Positions 1 to 7,833 of a DNA stretch of 26,098 nt are shown one piece after another. Position 1 is the first letter of the stretch; each line of letters begins with the position of its first letter. Source of the stretch: GCA-2731375 sp046582635 (GTDB lineage Bacteria > Pseudomonadota > Alphaproteobacteria > GCA-2731375); NCBI GenBank assembly GCA_046582635.1, contig JAYGEA010000048.1, positions 1-26,098 of the forward strand, in the 5' to 3' direction. The notes under the pieces were generated by a model, which was not told the DNA's origin, searched no databases, and was given only the letters and a program-made list of their open reading frames with translations. A program made the translations under genes and the position numbers.

Positions 1-770
1 CAGCCCTCAGCGCAGCCGTGGCCGTGGACGCCCTGGGCCCGGATCGGGTCTGGTGCATCATGCTGCCGTCGAAATTTTCTTCTGATCACAGTCTGAAAGA
101 CGCCATCGACTGCGCTGAACTATTGCAATGCCGCCTGGACAAAGTAGCCATCGAACCGGCCGTGACCGCATATGAAAGCATGCTGGAGGGGCTGTTCGAA
201 GGGCGGGAGGCGGATACCACCGAAGAAAATATCCAGTCCCGCGCGCGGGGCATGGCGCTGATGGCGATTTCCAACAAATTCGGGCACATGGTGCTGACCA
301 CCGGCAACAAGTCCGAGATGTCCGTGGGCTACGCCACGATTTATGGCGATATGTGCGGCGGCTTTTCGGTTCTGAAGGATGTCTACAAAATTACCGCGTT
401 CGAGTTGTCCCACTGGCGCAACCAGCAGCGGCCGGAATTGGCCCTGGGTCCGGAAGGCCGGGTGATCCCGGAAAATACCATCACGAAACCGCCCTCGGCC
501 GAATTGCGCCCGGACCAGAAGGACGAGGATTCTCTGCCGCCCTACGAAGCCTTGGACGACATCCTGCGTTGTCTGGTGGAGGAGGAGATGGCCTTTGATG
601 ATATCCTCGCCCGCGGCCATGAGTTCGAGACCGTGCGGCGTATCGAGCATCTGCTGTATCTGGCGGAGTACAAGCGCCGACAGGCCCCGCCGGGAGTGAA
701 ACTCACGGCCCGGAACTTCGGCCGCGACCGCCGCTATCCCATCACGAATGGTTTTCGTAACGCGCGCTGA
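1..770 (+). CDS. nadE: Glutamine-dependent NAD+ synthetase, C-terminal part (5' end outside window)
   Basis: The protein makes NAD+ from deamido-NAD+, ATP and ammonia, normally channelled from glutamine by an N-terminal nitrilase-like domain that lies outside the window. The reading frame is already open at the first full codon (position 3), so the gene is cut by the window edge. Visible synthetase-domain hallmarks are the TTGNKSEMSVGYATIYGD segment (deamido-NAD/ATP site), the GGFSVLKDVYK and FELSHWRN stretches, the KPPSAELRPDQKDEDSLPPY loop, and a C-terminal RRQAPPGVKL...FGRDRRYPI tail. All are conserved in bacterial NadE. The P-loop SGGxDS lies just upstream and is missing. The gene ends at a TGA, and the ABC operon starts 173 bp downstream on the same strand. 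Identification is firm. Only the N-terminal domain type is inferred. Confidence 0.93.
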   Translation, partial: ALSAAVAVDALGPDRVWCIMLPSKFSSDHSLKDAIDCAELLQCRLDKVAIEPAVTAYESMLEGLFEGREADTTEENIQSRARGMALMAISNKFGHMVLTTGNKSEMSVGYATIYGDMCGGFSVLKDVYKITAFELSHWRNQQRPELALGPEGRVIPENTITKPPSAELRPDQKDEDSLPPYEALDDILRCLVEEEMAFDDILARGHEFETVRRIEHLLYLAEYKRRQAPPGVKLTARNFGRDRRYPITNGFRNAR

Positions 771-943
771 CAAGCGCCCGTGAAATGCGACCATGACAAA
801 GTGACCGTGATAAGGTGATTGTGTCGGGCCCTCAATTATGGATATTGTTGGGGCTTGTCGTCCGGTGGTGTGTAATGGCCGGGCTGATCAAAACAAAATC
901 GACGGATGTAAATTCCAAAGCACTCTATAACGGGGAGAATACA

Positions 944-2533
944 ATGAAACGCACCTTACTTGCGGCGATCACGGCCTTGGCATTGGTTGTTGCCGGCGCC
1001 ACCGGCGCCAACGCGAAGGAGCTTCGCTGGGGCTTCCAGACCGATACCGATAGTCTGGACCCTCACGCGCATGCGGTCACCTTCACCATCGGCTTTCTGG
1101 GCAATGTTTACGAAGGCCTGGTCCGCCGCGATGGCGATTTGAAGATTGTGCCGGCCCTGGCCGAATCCTGGACCGTTTCCGACGATGCCACGGTCTGGCG
1201 CTTTAAGCTGCGCAAGGGCGTGAAATTCAGCAACGGCAACGACTTCAACGCCGACGACGTGCTGTTCAGCTACAAGCGGATGTCCGATCCCGACGCGCAG
1301 ATGAAAATCGGTCTTTCCAGCGTCAAGGAAGTGCGCAAGATCGACGATCACACGGTGGAATTCATCACCAAGACACCGAACCCGATCCTGACCGGCCGCT
1401 TCAACAGCTTCTTCATGATGGATAAGGAATGGTCGGAAGAAAAAGGCGCGACCAAGGTCACCGTGATGTCGGGTGACACGCAAAAAGTCAGCCCGGCCGG
1501 ACAAATGTCCATGGGCACGGGCCCCTTCGTCATCACCGACCGCACGGCGCAAGTGAAAACCACCCTGGTGCCGAACAAGAACTGGTGGGGCAAGGCGAGC
1601 CATAATCTGACCAAGGTCACCATGACGCCGGTCAAGCAGGATGCCACCCGGGTCGCGGCCCTGCTGTCCGGCGAACTGGACATGGCCTATCCAATTCCGA
1701 CCCAGGATATCAAGCGGGTCAACAGCAACAGCGGCACCTCCGTCCTGGTGGGTCCGGAATTGCGCACGATCTTCTTGTTCATGGAACAGGGCGGCGACAA
1801 ACTGTACGGCACGGAAACCAAGAACCCGTTCCAGGATGTCCGCGTGCGCAAGGCGCTGTATCAGTCGATCAATATCGAGGCCATCAAGACCAAGATCATG
1901 CGTGGGCTGTCAACGCCATCCGCCATCATGATCTCGCCGAAGCTGTTCGACCGTGCCGGCGATTTCAGCCGCTATGCCTACGACCCGGCGGCGGCGAAGA
2001 AACTGCTGGCGGATGCCGGCTACGCCAATGGCATTTCGGCCCGGTTCGATTGCCCGAACGACCGTTATGTCAATGACGAGCAGATCTGCCAGGCCGTGAC
2101 CTCCATGGCCGCCAAGGTCGGCATCAATCTGAGCCTGACGGCCAAGCCCAAGGCGCAGTATTTCAAGCAGGTGCTGGAGCCGAAGAAACGGGACTATCAC
2201 GTGGGCCTGATCGGCTGGACGCCGGGCTCCATGGACAGCTACAGCATAGTCAAAGATCTGCAAGCTTCCTACTCGGCGGAGAAGAAGACCGGCCGCTACA
2301 ATCTGTCGAACATCTCGGATGCGCGGATCGACGCCCTGACCCCGATGATCCAATCGGAAAGCGACAAGACCAAGCGTGACGCCATGATCTCCGAGGTCTA
2401 CAAGCGGGTGCATGACAATGTGTATTTCATTCCGATGCATCAACAGGCCCTGGCGTGGGGCAAACGCGACAACGTCTCGCTGACCCAGCGCGGCGATAAC
2501 GTGTTCCGTTTTCGCTATGTGAACATCAACTAG
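944..2533 (+). CDS. Family 5 extracellular solute-binding protein of a peptide-type ABC importer
   Basis: This is the periplasmic ligand-binding component (SBP_bac_5, DppA/OppA-like) of the importer encoded by the next four genes. The protein is 529 aa, normal for the family. I chose the ATG at 944 because it gives a clean Sec signal peptide (MKRT, hydrophobic run, ATGANA cleavage site before KELRWGF) and a GGGGAG ribosome site lies at 932-937. An open frame extends further upstream but would bury the signal peptide. The mature start with SLDPH, the VYEGLV motif, the LRKGVKFSNGNDFNADDV segment and the FSYKRM motif are typical of the family. The family also binds nickel, opines, glutathione and other small molecules, so peptide specificity is not proven. 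It is first in the operon and is followed by a strong hairpin that may raise its expression relative to the membrane genes. Confidence 0.93.
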   Translation: MKRTLLAAITALALVVAGATGANAKELRWGFQTDTDSLDPHAHAVTFTIGFLGNVYEGLVRRDGDLKIVPALAESWTVSDDATVWRFKLRKGVKFSNGNDFNADDVLFSYKRMSDPDAQMKIGLSSVKEVRKIDDHTVEFITKTPNPILTGRFNSFFMMDKEWSEEKGATKVTVMSGDTQKVSPAGQMSMGTGPFVITDRTAQVKTTLVPNKNWWGKASHNLTKVTMTPVKQDATRVAALLSGELDMAYPIPTQDIKRVNSNSGTSVLVGPELRTIFLFMEQGGDKLYGTETKNPFQDVRVRKALYQSINIEAIKTKIMRGLSTPSAIMISPKLFDRAGDFSRYAYDPAAAKKLLADAGYANGISARFDCPNDRYVNDEQICQAVTSMAAKVGINLSLTAKPKAQYFKQVLEPKKRDYHVGLIGWTPGSMDSYSIVKDLQASYSAEKKTGRYNLSNISDARIDALTPMIQSESDKTKRDAMISEVYKRVHDNVYFIPMHQQALAWGKRDNVSLTQRGDNVFRFRYVNIN

Positions 2534-2556
2534 CAACGGGTCGCGTTTAACGAAGT

Positions 2557-2599
2557 TGGGCGCCGTCACGGACGATGACCGTGGCGGCGCACCAGTTTT
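2557..2599 (+). terminator. Stem-loop between binding-protein and permease genes (attenuator or mRNA stabiliser)
   Basis: GCGCCG (2560-2565), T, CACGG (2567-2571) pairs with CCGTG (2579-2583), G, CGGCGC (2585-2590) around a 7-nt loop. Three more pairs form below it across a bulged A (TGG 2557-2559 with CCA 2592-2594), and TTTT follows at 2596-2599. It lies inside the operon, 24 bp after the binding-protein stop. In other ABC operons such hairpins act as partial terminators or block 3' exonucleases, giving an excess of binding protein. The four-T tract is short, so partial read-through is expected. Confidence 0.65.
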
Positions 2600-2634
2600 A
2601 AAGCAGATCAATTTATCCACGGTGGTAGCGAGCA

Positions 2635-3624
2635 ATGATTGCATTTTTGGTCCGGCGGCTGTTACAGGCCATCGCGGTCATGGCCGTTGTCGCCCTGTTC
2701 GCATTTTTTATGTTCCAGTTCGTGGGCGATCCGGTCAACCAGATGGTCGCCGAAGACGCCACGGACGAGGACCGTGCATACCTGCGCGAACAGCTTGGCC
2801 TGAACGATCCCATACCGGTGCAGTTCGCGAATTTTGCCCTAAACGCGCTGCAAGGTAATTATGGCGTCTCGTATCAGCACAAGCGGCCGGTCTCCGACCT
2901 GATCCTGGAACGCATGCCGGCGACATTGGAACTGGCGGTAACTGCGGCGATTATTGCGGCCCTGCTTGGTGTGCCAGCCGGTGTCTACACCGGATTGAGG
3001 CGATTTGGCTTTGCCTCCAAATTGATCATGACCCTGTCGCTGATCGGCATTTCCCTGCCGACGTTTCTGATCGGTATTTTATTGATTTATCTGTTCGCGG
3101 TGATACTTGGTTGGCTGCCCTCCTTCGGCCGCGGCGAAGTGGTGCATGTGGGCGTCTGGGAGACCAATTTTCTGTCCGTCTCGGGTATAAAATCGATCAT
3201 CTTGCCGGCGATCACATTGGCCCTATTCCAGATGACATTCATCATGCGGCTGATCCGTTCGGAGATGCTGGAAGTATTGCGCACGGATTTTATCAAATTC
3301 GCCCGGGCCAGGGGCTTGCACAACCGTGCCGTCAATTACGGTCACGCCCTGAAAAATACCCTGGTGCCGGTGATCACCATTGTTGGCCTACAACTCGGTT
3401 CCTTGATCGCCTTCGCCATCATCACCGAAACCGTGTTCCAGTGGCCCGGCATGGGGCAGTTGTTCCTGCAAGCGGTGCAGGTCGTGGATATTCCGATCAT
3501 GTCCGCCTACCTGATCCTGATTGCCTTCTTTTTCGTGGTGATCAATCTGATCGTCGACATGCTCTATTACGTGGTCGATCCGCGCCTGCGTATCGATCTG
3601 CCCACCGGGGGCGGACATGGTTGA
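2635..3624 (+). CDS. ABC transporter inner-membrane permease, DppB/OppB type
   Basis: This is one of the two membrane subunits forming the translocation channel of the importer. The 329-aa length is typical. Residues 1-30 form the first membrane helix (MIAFLVRRLLQAI start typical of DppB). A periplasmic segment follows with REQLGLNDPIPVQF (about 51-64) and NYGVSY, then five further hydrophobic segments. The cytoplasmic EAA coupling loop is at about 219-245 (FIKFARARGLHNRAVNYGHALKN), which contacts the ATPase subunits. The C-terminus YYVVDPRLRI is also a family signature. The ATG at 2635 is the natural start, because the first residues match the family. Its last 8 nt overlap the next gene, indicating coupled translation. 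Confidence 0.93.
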   Translation: MIAFLVRRLLQAIAVMAVVALFAFFMFQFVGDPVNQMVAEDATDEDRAYLREQLGLNDPIPVQFANFALNALQGNYGVSYQHKRPVSDLILERMPATLELAVTAAIIAALLGVPAGVYTGLRRFGFASKLIMTLSLIGISLPTFLIGILLIYLFAVILGWLPSFGRGEVVHVGVWETNFLSVSGIKSIILPAITLALFQMTFIMRLIRSEMLEVLRTDFIKFARARGLHNRAVNYGHALKNTLVPVITIVGLQLGSLIAFAIITETVFQWPGMGQLFLQAVQVVDIPIMSAYLILIAFFFVVINLIVDMLYYVVDPRLRIDLPTGGGHG

Positions 3625-4582
3625 ACAAGCAACCGAAGGCCTTGATGCAGGCAGTATTCCGGCGGGGCCACCTTCGGCGTGGCATCGGATTTGGGATAGC
3701 GACATGTTCTATTCCTTCCGCGCCTCGAAAGTAACCATGGTCGCGGCTTTCGTGACCGCATTGATTTTTTTCCTGGCGATATTTGCCCCATTGGTGGCGC
3801 CTCATTCGCCATTCGATGTGGCGACCATCGATCTGATGGACGCGGAATTGCCGCCAGCCTGGGAGGCGGCGGGCGACCGGCGGTTCCTGCTGGGTACGGA
3901 CAATCTAGGCCGCGATTTATGGTCGACCATCCTGTACGGCACGCGGATATCCCTGGCCGTCGGTTTTTTTAGCGTCATTTTTGGCCTTGTCGTGGGGGTG
4001 AGCCTGGGCCTGGTCTCGGGCTATGTCGGCGGCTTCGTGGATGCCTTTATCATGCGCGTGGCGGAAATTCAGCTTTCCATCCCTGGCATCCTGATCGCCT
4101 TGCTGCTGGCCGGGGTCTTGCGCGGCGTGCTTAGCGCGGAAGCTTACAACGACGCCATCGTCTATGTTTTGATCCTGACCATCGGCACGTCCATCTGGCC
4201 GCAGTTTGCCCGCACCGTGCGCGGCTCCACCCTGGTGGAACGCAACAAGGAATATGTTCTGGCCGCCCGGGTCATCGGCCTCTCGCGCATGGCTATAATG
4301 TGGCGCCATGTGTTGCCGAATGTGATGGGGCCGGTTTTGGTGATCGCCACCATCAATTTGGCCATTGCCATTCTTTCGGAGGCGACCTTGTCGTTTCTGG
4401 GCGTCGGTGTGCCACCGACCGAGCCGTCCTTGGGCACCTTGATCAACGTCGGACAAAACTATCTGTTCTCCGGGCTGTGGTGGATCACAATATTCCCCGG
4501 CATGGTCCTTGCGATCCTGGTATTGGCGGTCAATTTGCTGGGCGATTGGCTGCGCGATGCCCTGAACCCCAAACTGCGCTGA
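3617..4582 (+). CDS. ABC transporter inner-membrane permease, DppC/OppC type
   Basis: This is the second channel subunit (321 aa). It has a cytoplasmic N-terminus of about 38 residues, a first membrane helix at about 40-61, then the family motif GTDNLGRDLWSTILYGTRIS (93-112). Further membrane helices and the EAA loop follow (about 211-236, EYVLAARVIGLSRMAIMWRH). The C-terminus GDWLRDALNPKLR is the classic DppC ending. The start ATG at 3617 overlaps the end of the preceding permease by 8 nt, and the ATPase gene begins 11 nt after its stop, so it is part of one transcript. The N-terminus is somewhat longer than in E. coli DppC and rich in Gly, Pro and Ala before SAWHRIW, which is common in alphaproteobacterial members. 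Confidence 0.93.
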   Translation: MVEQATEGLDAGSIPAGPPSAWHRIWDSDMFYSFRASKVTMVAAFVTALIFFLAIFAPLVAPHSPFDVATIDLMDAELPPAWEAAGDRRFLLGTDNLGRDLWSTILYGTRISLAVGFFSVIFGLVVGVSLGLVSGYVGGFVDAFIMRVAEIQLSIPGILIALLLAGVLRGVLSAEAYNDAIVYVLILTIGTSIWPQFARTVRGSTLVERNKEYVLAARVIGLSRMAIMWRHVLPNVMGPVLVIATINLAIAILSEATLSFLGVGVPPTEPSLGTLINVGQNYLFSGLWWITIFPGMVLAILVLAVNLLGDWLRDALNPKLR

Positions 4583-4593
4583 TAAAAATAGTC

Positions 4594-5610
4594 ATGGTAA
4601 ACAGTAACGAGCAAGCTTTGTTGTCGGTGCGCAACCTGCGTATCGAGTTTCCCAACCGGCGCGGTACTTTGGTGGCGGTGGATGACATTTCCTTCGATAT
4701 CGCACCCGGCGAGATATTGGGCGTGGTTGGCGAGTCCGGTGCGGGGAAGTCTCTCACCGGCGCCGCCATCATTGGCCTGATCGAGCCGCCGGGGCGCATC
4801 GCCCAGGGCGAAATATTTCTTGAAGGGAAGCGCATTGACAATCTGCCCTTTGAGGAATTCCGGAAAATCCGGGGCCGCCGCATTGGCGCCATTTTTCAGG
4901 ACCCGCTGACCTCTCTCAACCCGCTGTATTCGGTCAGCCGGCAGTTGATCGAAACCATCCAGACCCATCTGCCCATGAACGAGCGCCAGGCCCGGGACCG
5001 GGCGCTGGAGCTGTTGGACGAGGTGGGCATCCCAGGCGCCTCGGAACGCATTGATCATTATCCCCACCAGTTTTCGGGCGGCATGCGCCAGCGCGTGGTG
5101 ATCGCCCTGGCGCTGTGCGCGGAGCCGCGCCTGATCATCGCCGATGAACCGACCACGGCGCTGGACGTCTCGATCCAGGCGCAGATCATCTCGTTGCTGA
5201 AACGGCTTTGCCATGAACACGGCACGGCCGTGATGCTGGTGACCCACGACATGGGTGTAATCGCCGAAGCGGCGGACCGCGTGGCGGTGATGTATTCCGG
5301 CCGTATCGCCGAGATTGGCCCGGTACAGGATGTGGTGCGCGCGGCCAAGCATCCCTATACCCACGGTCTGATGGGCTCGATCCCCCAAATCGGCCATCAC
5401 GTGGATCAGTTGACCCAGATTGAAGGGTCCATGCCCCGCCTGCAGGAAATACCACCCGGTTGTCCGTTTAATCCACGCTGTGAACAGGTCATGGATCGCT
5501 GCCGTGTTGAACGGCCGGACCTGCAAGCAGCGGACAAATCCCACGTCGCCTGCCATTTGTTTGATGGCCCCGGCGGCAATGCGGTCCAGGAGGCGCGGGT
5601 AGGTGAATAA
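4594..5610 (+). CDS. ABC transporter ATP-binding protein, DppD/OppD type
   Basis: This is one of the two ATPases that drive import (338 aa). The ATG at 4594 was chosen because the protein then begins, as family members do, shortly before LLSVRNLRIEF. A longer open frame upstream overlaps the permease gene in another frame. The Walker A motif is GESGAGKS (46-53), the Q-loop FQDP is at 101-104, the signature FSGGM at 160-164, Walker B LIIADEP at 180-186 and the switch His at 218. The C-terminal oligopeptide-transporter extension carries Cys290, Cys296, Cys303 and Cys320 in a CPFNPRC...C...C pattern, the spacing associated with an iron-sulfur cluster in this ATPase subfamily. The pattern is seen; cluster binding is inferred. 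The last 8 nt overlap the next ATPase gene. Confidence 0.94.
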   Translation: MVNSNEQALLSVRNLRIEFPNRRGTLVAVDDISFDIAPGEILGVVGESGAGKSLTGAAIIGLIEPPGRIAQGEIFLEGKRIDNLPFEEFRKIRGRRIGAIFQDPLTSLNPLYSVSRQLIETIQTHLPMNERQARDRALELLDEVGIPGASERIDHYPHQFSGGMRQRVVIALALCAEPRLIIADEPTTALDVSIQAQIISLLKRLCHEHGTAVMLVTHDMGVIAEAADRVAVMYSGRIAEIGPVQDVVRAAKHPYTHGLMGSIPQIGHHVDQLTQIEGSMPRLQEIPPGCPFNPRCEQVMDRCRVERPDLQAADKSHVACHLFDGPGGNAVQEARVGE

Positions 5611-6637
5611 ATTGACAACGAACGGTGCGGACAGTGTTGACGGCGCGCCCTTGCTGTCGGTTGACGGACTTGTCCGCCACTTTGATGTTTCCGCGCCGTT
5701 TCTGAACCGCTTGATTGAACGGCTGGACCGGTCATATGTGAGGGCGGTGGACGGCATCAGTTTTGATATTGGCCGGGGGGAAACCTTCAGCCTGGTGGGG
5801 GAATCCGGTTGCGGCAAATCCACGGTGGCCCGCTTAATCGTCGGGCTCTACCAACCTACCGCAGGTTCCATCAAATACGAAGGCGTGGAAATCGGCCCGG
5901 CGGAGGCCGCCAAGGACCGCAAGCGCATGCAGCCCCACATGCAGATGATCTTCCAGGACCCCTATGCCTCTCTCAACCCCCGCTGGCGGGTGGCCCAGAT
6001 CGTCGCCGAGCCAATCCATGTGCGCGGCCTGCTGTCCGACAAACGGGAGATCAAGGGCCGTGTCGGTGATTTGTTAAGCCAGGTGGGCCTGTCGCCGGCC
6101 GATGGCGAACGTTTCCCCCATGAATTTTCCGGCGGCCAGCGCCAGCGTATCTCCATCGCCCGGGCCCTGGCCGGCGAGCCGGAATTCCTGGTCTGTGACG
6201 AACCCACCTCGGCCCTGGATGTCTCGGTCCAGGCGCAGATCCTCAACCTGATGAAGGAATTGCAGAACCGCCTCGGGCTCACCTATCTGTTCATCAGCCA
6301 TGATCTGGCGGTGGTCTATCACGTCTCCACCAAGGTGGGGGTGATGTATCTGGGTAAGCTGGTGGAATGGGCCGATACCAAGACCCTGTTCGAAAACCCG
6401 CGCCACCCCTACACACGCATGCTGCTGGACGCCATCCCCGATCTGGAAATGACCGGCCGCCAGCGCATCCCCGTGGCGGGCGAGGTGCCCAGCCCCATCA
6501 ACCCGCCCTCGGGCTGCGCCTTCCACCCCCGTTGTCCCCATGCCGACGACCGCTGCCGCATGGAGGCGCCGGCACCGATCATTCATGACGGTGTCCATGT
6601 GGCCTGCCATGCGGTGGCGGACGGGCGGATCAGTTAG
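5603..6637 (+). CDS. ABC transporter ATP-binding protein, DppF/OppF type
   Basis: This is the partner ATPase (344 aa) and the last gene of the importer operon. It starts with GTG at 5603 inside the end of the preceding gene. A ribosome site (AGGAGG near 5588-5593) supports this rare start. Walker A is GESGCGKS (66-73), the Q-loop FQDP at 117-120, the signature FSGGQ at 175-179, Walker B FLVCDEP at 195-201 and the switch His at 233. The C-terminal extension has Cys305, Cys311, Cys318 and Cys335 in the same CxFxPRC pattern as its partner. Residues 34-46 (LNRLIERLDRSYV) between the first strand and the P-loop are typical of DppF rather than DppD. The gene is convergent with the citrate-synthase-fold gene on the minus strand, with a 61-bp gap and no clear terminator. 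Confidence 0.94.
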   Translation: MNKLTTNGADSVDGAPLLSVDGLVRHFDVSAPFLNRLIERLDRSYVRAVDGISFDIGRGETFSLVGESGCGKSTVARLIVGLYQPTAGSIKYEGVEIGPAEAAKDRKRMQPHMQMIFQDPYASLNPRWRVAQIVAEPIHVRGLLSDKREIKGRVGDLLSQVGLSPADGERFPHEFSGGQRQRISIARALAGEPEFLVCDEPTSALDVSVQAQILNLMKELQNRLGLTYLFISHDLAVVYHVSTKVGVMYLGKLVEWADTKTLFENPRHPYTRMLLDAIPDLEMTGRQRIPVAGEVPSPINPPSGCAFHPRCPHADDRCRMEAPAPIIHDGVHVACHAVADGRIS

Positions 6638-6698
6638 TCCGACTTTCGCAAACCCACGGCCAGGTTCTCGGTGGCGGTGGGCATGGCGCCCGGCCCCT

Positions 6699-7490
6699 TC
6701 AGTCCAGATACTCGATCTGGTCGGCGGGAATATGACGCCAGGTGGAATCTTGTTCCAATTCCTCCAGATAATGCGTGCCCATGGAGACGCTGCGCGGGGT
6801 CAACAGGAACATGCGCGTCGAGCGCCAATGAAAACCCAGATCCAAGATCACCACCGCGCCGGCGCCATCCAGGTTCATGGGTAACCCCCGGCCGCCGTGG
6901 GCCCTGGCCAGTTCATCGCCAATGGCATTGGCGAACCGGCCATAAAGACCATAGGTGCCCTGTTGCCTGGCGATCTCCAATACCTTGGGTGCCCTGGGAT
7001 CGGCGCCATGCAGGGGAATGCCGTAGCCCGGTACCCGTTCGCCCCGGGCCATGATTTCCGCCACCAATTTGGCGGCGCGGTCTTGCAATGTCTGGTCATC
7101 GGGTGCGGGGGCATCGGCGATATCAGCCAGGCTGTCGACCATGTATTTCGCCAATTGCTCGCCCAATCCCCCCATGCGGTCGCCAAAGGCGTTGATGCCG
7201 CTGCCGATGGCCGCCTGGATCGAGGTGCCGTAGGAGGCATAGCAGCGGGCCACCATGGACGGCGGCGCGATGCCATGTTCCATCGAAGCCACCAACAGAG
7301 CATCCAACACCCTCGTCTGCGCCGGTGTCGGCTTACGGCCCTGCAGCATCAGGAACATCATCCCGGCGAAGCTCAGATCATCGATCAGATCGTTCAGGTC
7401 ATGACCCCGCACGATGATCTTGTCTTCGTCTTCATTGCCGACAACTTGGCAGATCGACGTCTGCCATTCGCTCATATCCTTGGTCGCCAT
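6699..7490 (-). CDS. Citrate synthase-fold protein, citryl-CoA lyase-like
   Basis: This 263-aa protein belongs to the short citrate-synthase superfamily branch that includes citryl-CoA lyases, which split citryl-CoA into acetyl-CoA and oxaloacetate. The ATG at 7490 has AAGGGA six nt upstream. An ATG two codons earlier is too close to that site. Conserved elements are MEHGIAPPS (His72, matching the first catalytic His), INAFGD, the VPGYGIPLHGADPRAPKVL segment and MNLDGAGAVVILDLGF (Asp208, matching the catalytic Asp). The middle catalytic His of citrate synthases (GFGH) is Ile158 here (GYGI), so the exact activity is uncertain. It is a monocistronic minus-strand gene, and no citrate lyase alpha or gamma subunits are nearby. 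A role in organic-acid CoA metabolism is inferred. Confidence 0.8.
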   Translation of the reverse strand: MATKDMSEWQTSICQVVGNEDEDKIIVRGHDLNDLIDDLSFAGMMFLMLQGRKPTPAQTRVLDALLVASMEHGIAPPSMVARCYASYGTSIQAAIGSGINAFGDRMGGLGEQLAKYMVDSLADIADAPAPDDQTLQDRAAKLVAEIMARGERVPGYGIPLHGADPRAPKVLEIARQQGTYGLYGRFANAIGDELARAHGGRGLPMNLDGAGAVVILDLGFHWRSTRMFLLTPRSVSMGTHYLEELEQDSTWRHIPADQIEYLD

Positions 7491-7833
7491 GGTCATTCCC
7501 TTACAATTGCGTTTCTGCAAAATATTGCGTTGTTTGCCTGCCGGCAAAATACATCTCATGTCCGCCCTGTCCATGTCTCAAGGCGTGCCCGATGACGGAA
7601 CCATCAACATCTCCCGGTGATGATCCGGGCGGCGCCGGTCCGGACACACTGGGCTGTAATCCCTAAGTCGCCGAACGAATGACCGGGGCGGCAGGCTTTA
7701 CACGGTTTCAAATGGATGATTTTAAGGACCCGGAAACCCTCTGCTATCTAATATGAAATGAGGCATTAGCGTTCGCAGTGCGGCTTTCGACGTATTGGTT
7801 TTGCCGGCACCGGAATTTGTACGTAAGTTTTTC
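7491..7833. other. Divergent intergenic region between citryl-CoA lyase-like and histidine kinase genes
   Basis: This is about 340 bases without a convincing gene. The left part (7500-7550) carries the minus-strand promoter candidate and repeats. The middle (7600-7690) is GC-rich and has only weak hairpin potential. The right part (7697-7760) is AT-richer; TTTACA at 7697-7702 could be a -35 element for the kinase gene, but no good -10 follows at 17 bp. The kinase frame itself is open from a TGA at 7759, with no ATG until 7834. Confidence 0.5.
7519..7547 (-). promoter_or_regulatory. Candidate sigma-70-type promoter for the citryl-CoA lyase-like gene
   Basis: On the minus strand TTGCCG (7547-7542) and TATTTT (7524-7519) are separated by 17 bp, which would place the transcript start about 20 bases before the ATG at 7490. 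The -35 match overlaps an inverted repeat (TTTGCC-TGCC-GGCAAA, 7533-7548). Two direct copies of ATTGCGTT (plus strand, 7506-7513 and 7524-7531) start 18 bp apart. Together they look like a regulated promoter, but the match is by eye only. Confidence 0.35.

Noticed and set aside
819..929. Promoter for the importer operon
   Set aside because: TTGTGT/GATATT and CTATAA were seen, but spacing or -35 match was too poor to call.
4459..5823. Long minus-strand open frame opposite the importer ATPase genes
   Set aside because: The plus-strand ATPases have complete motifs; the antisense product shows no recognisable domain.
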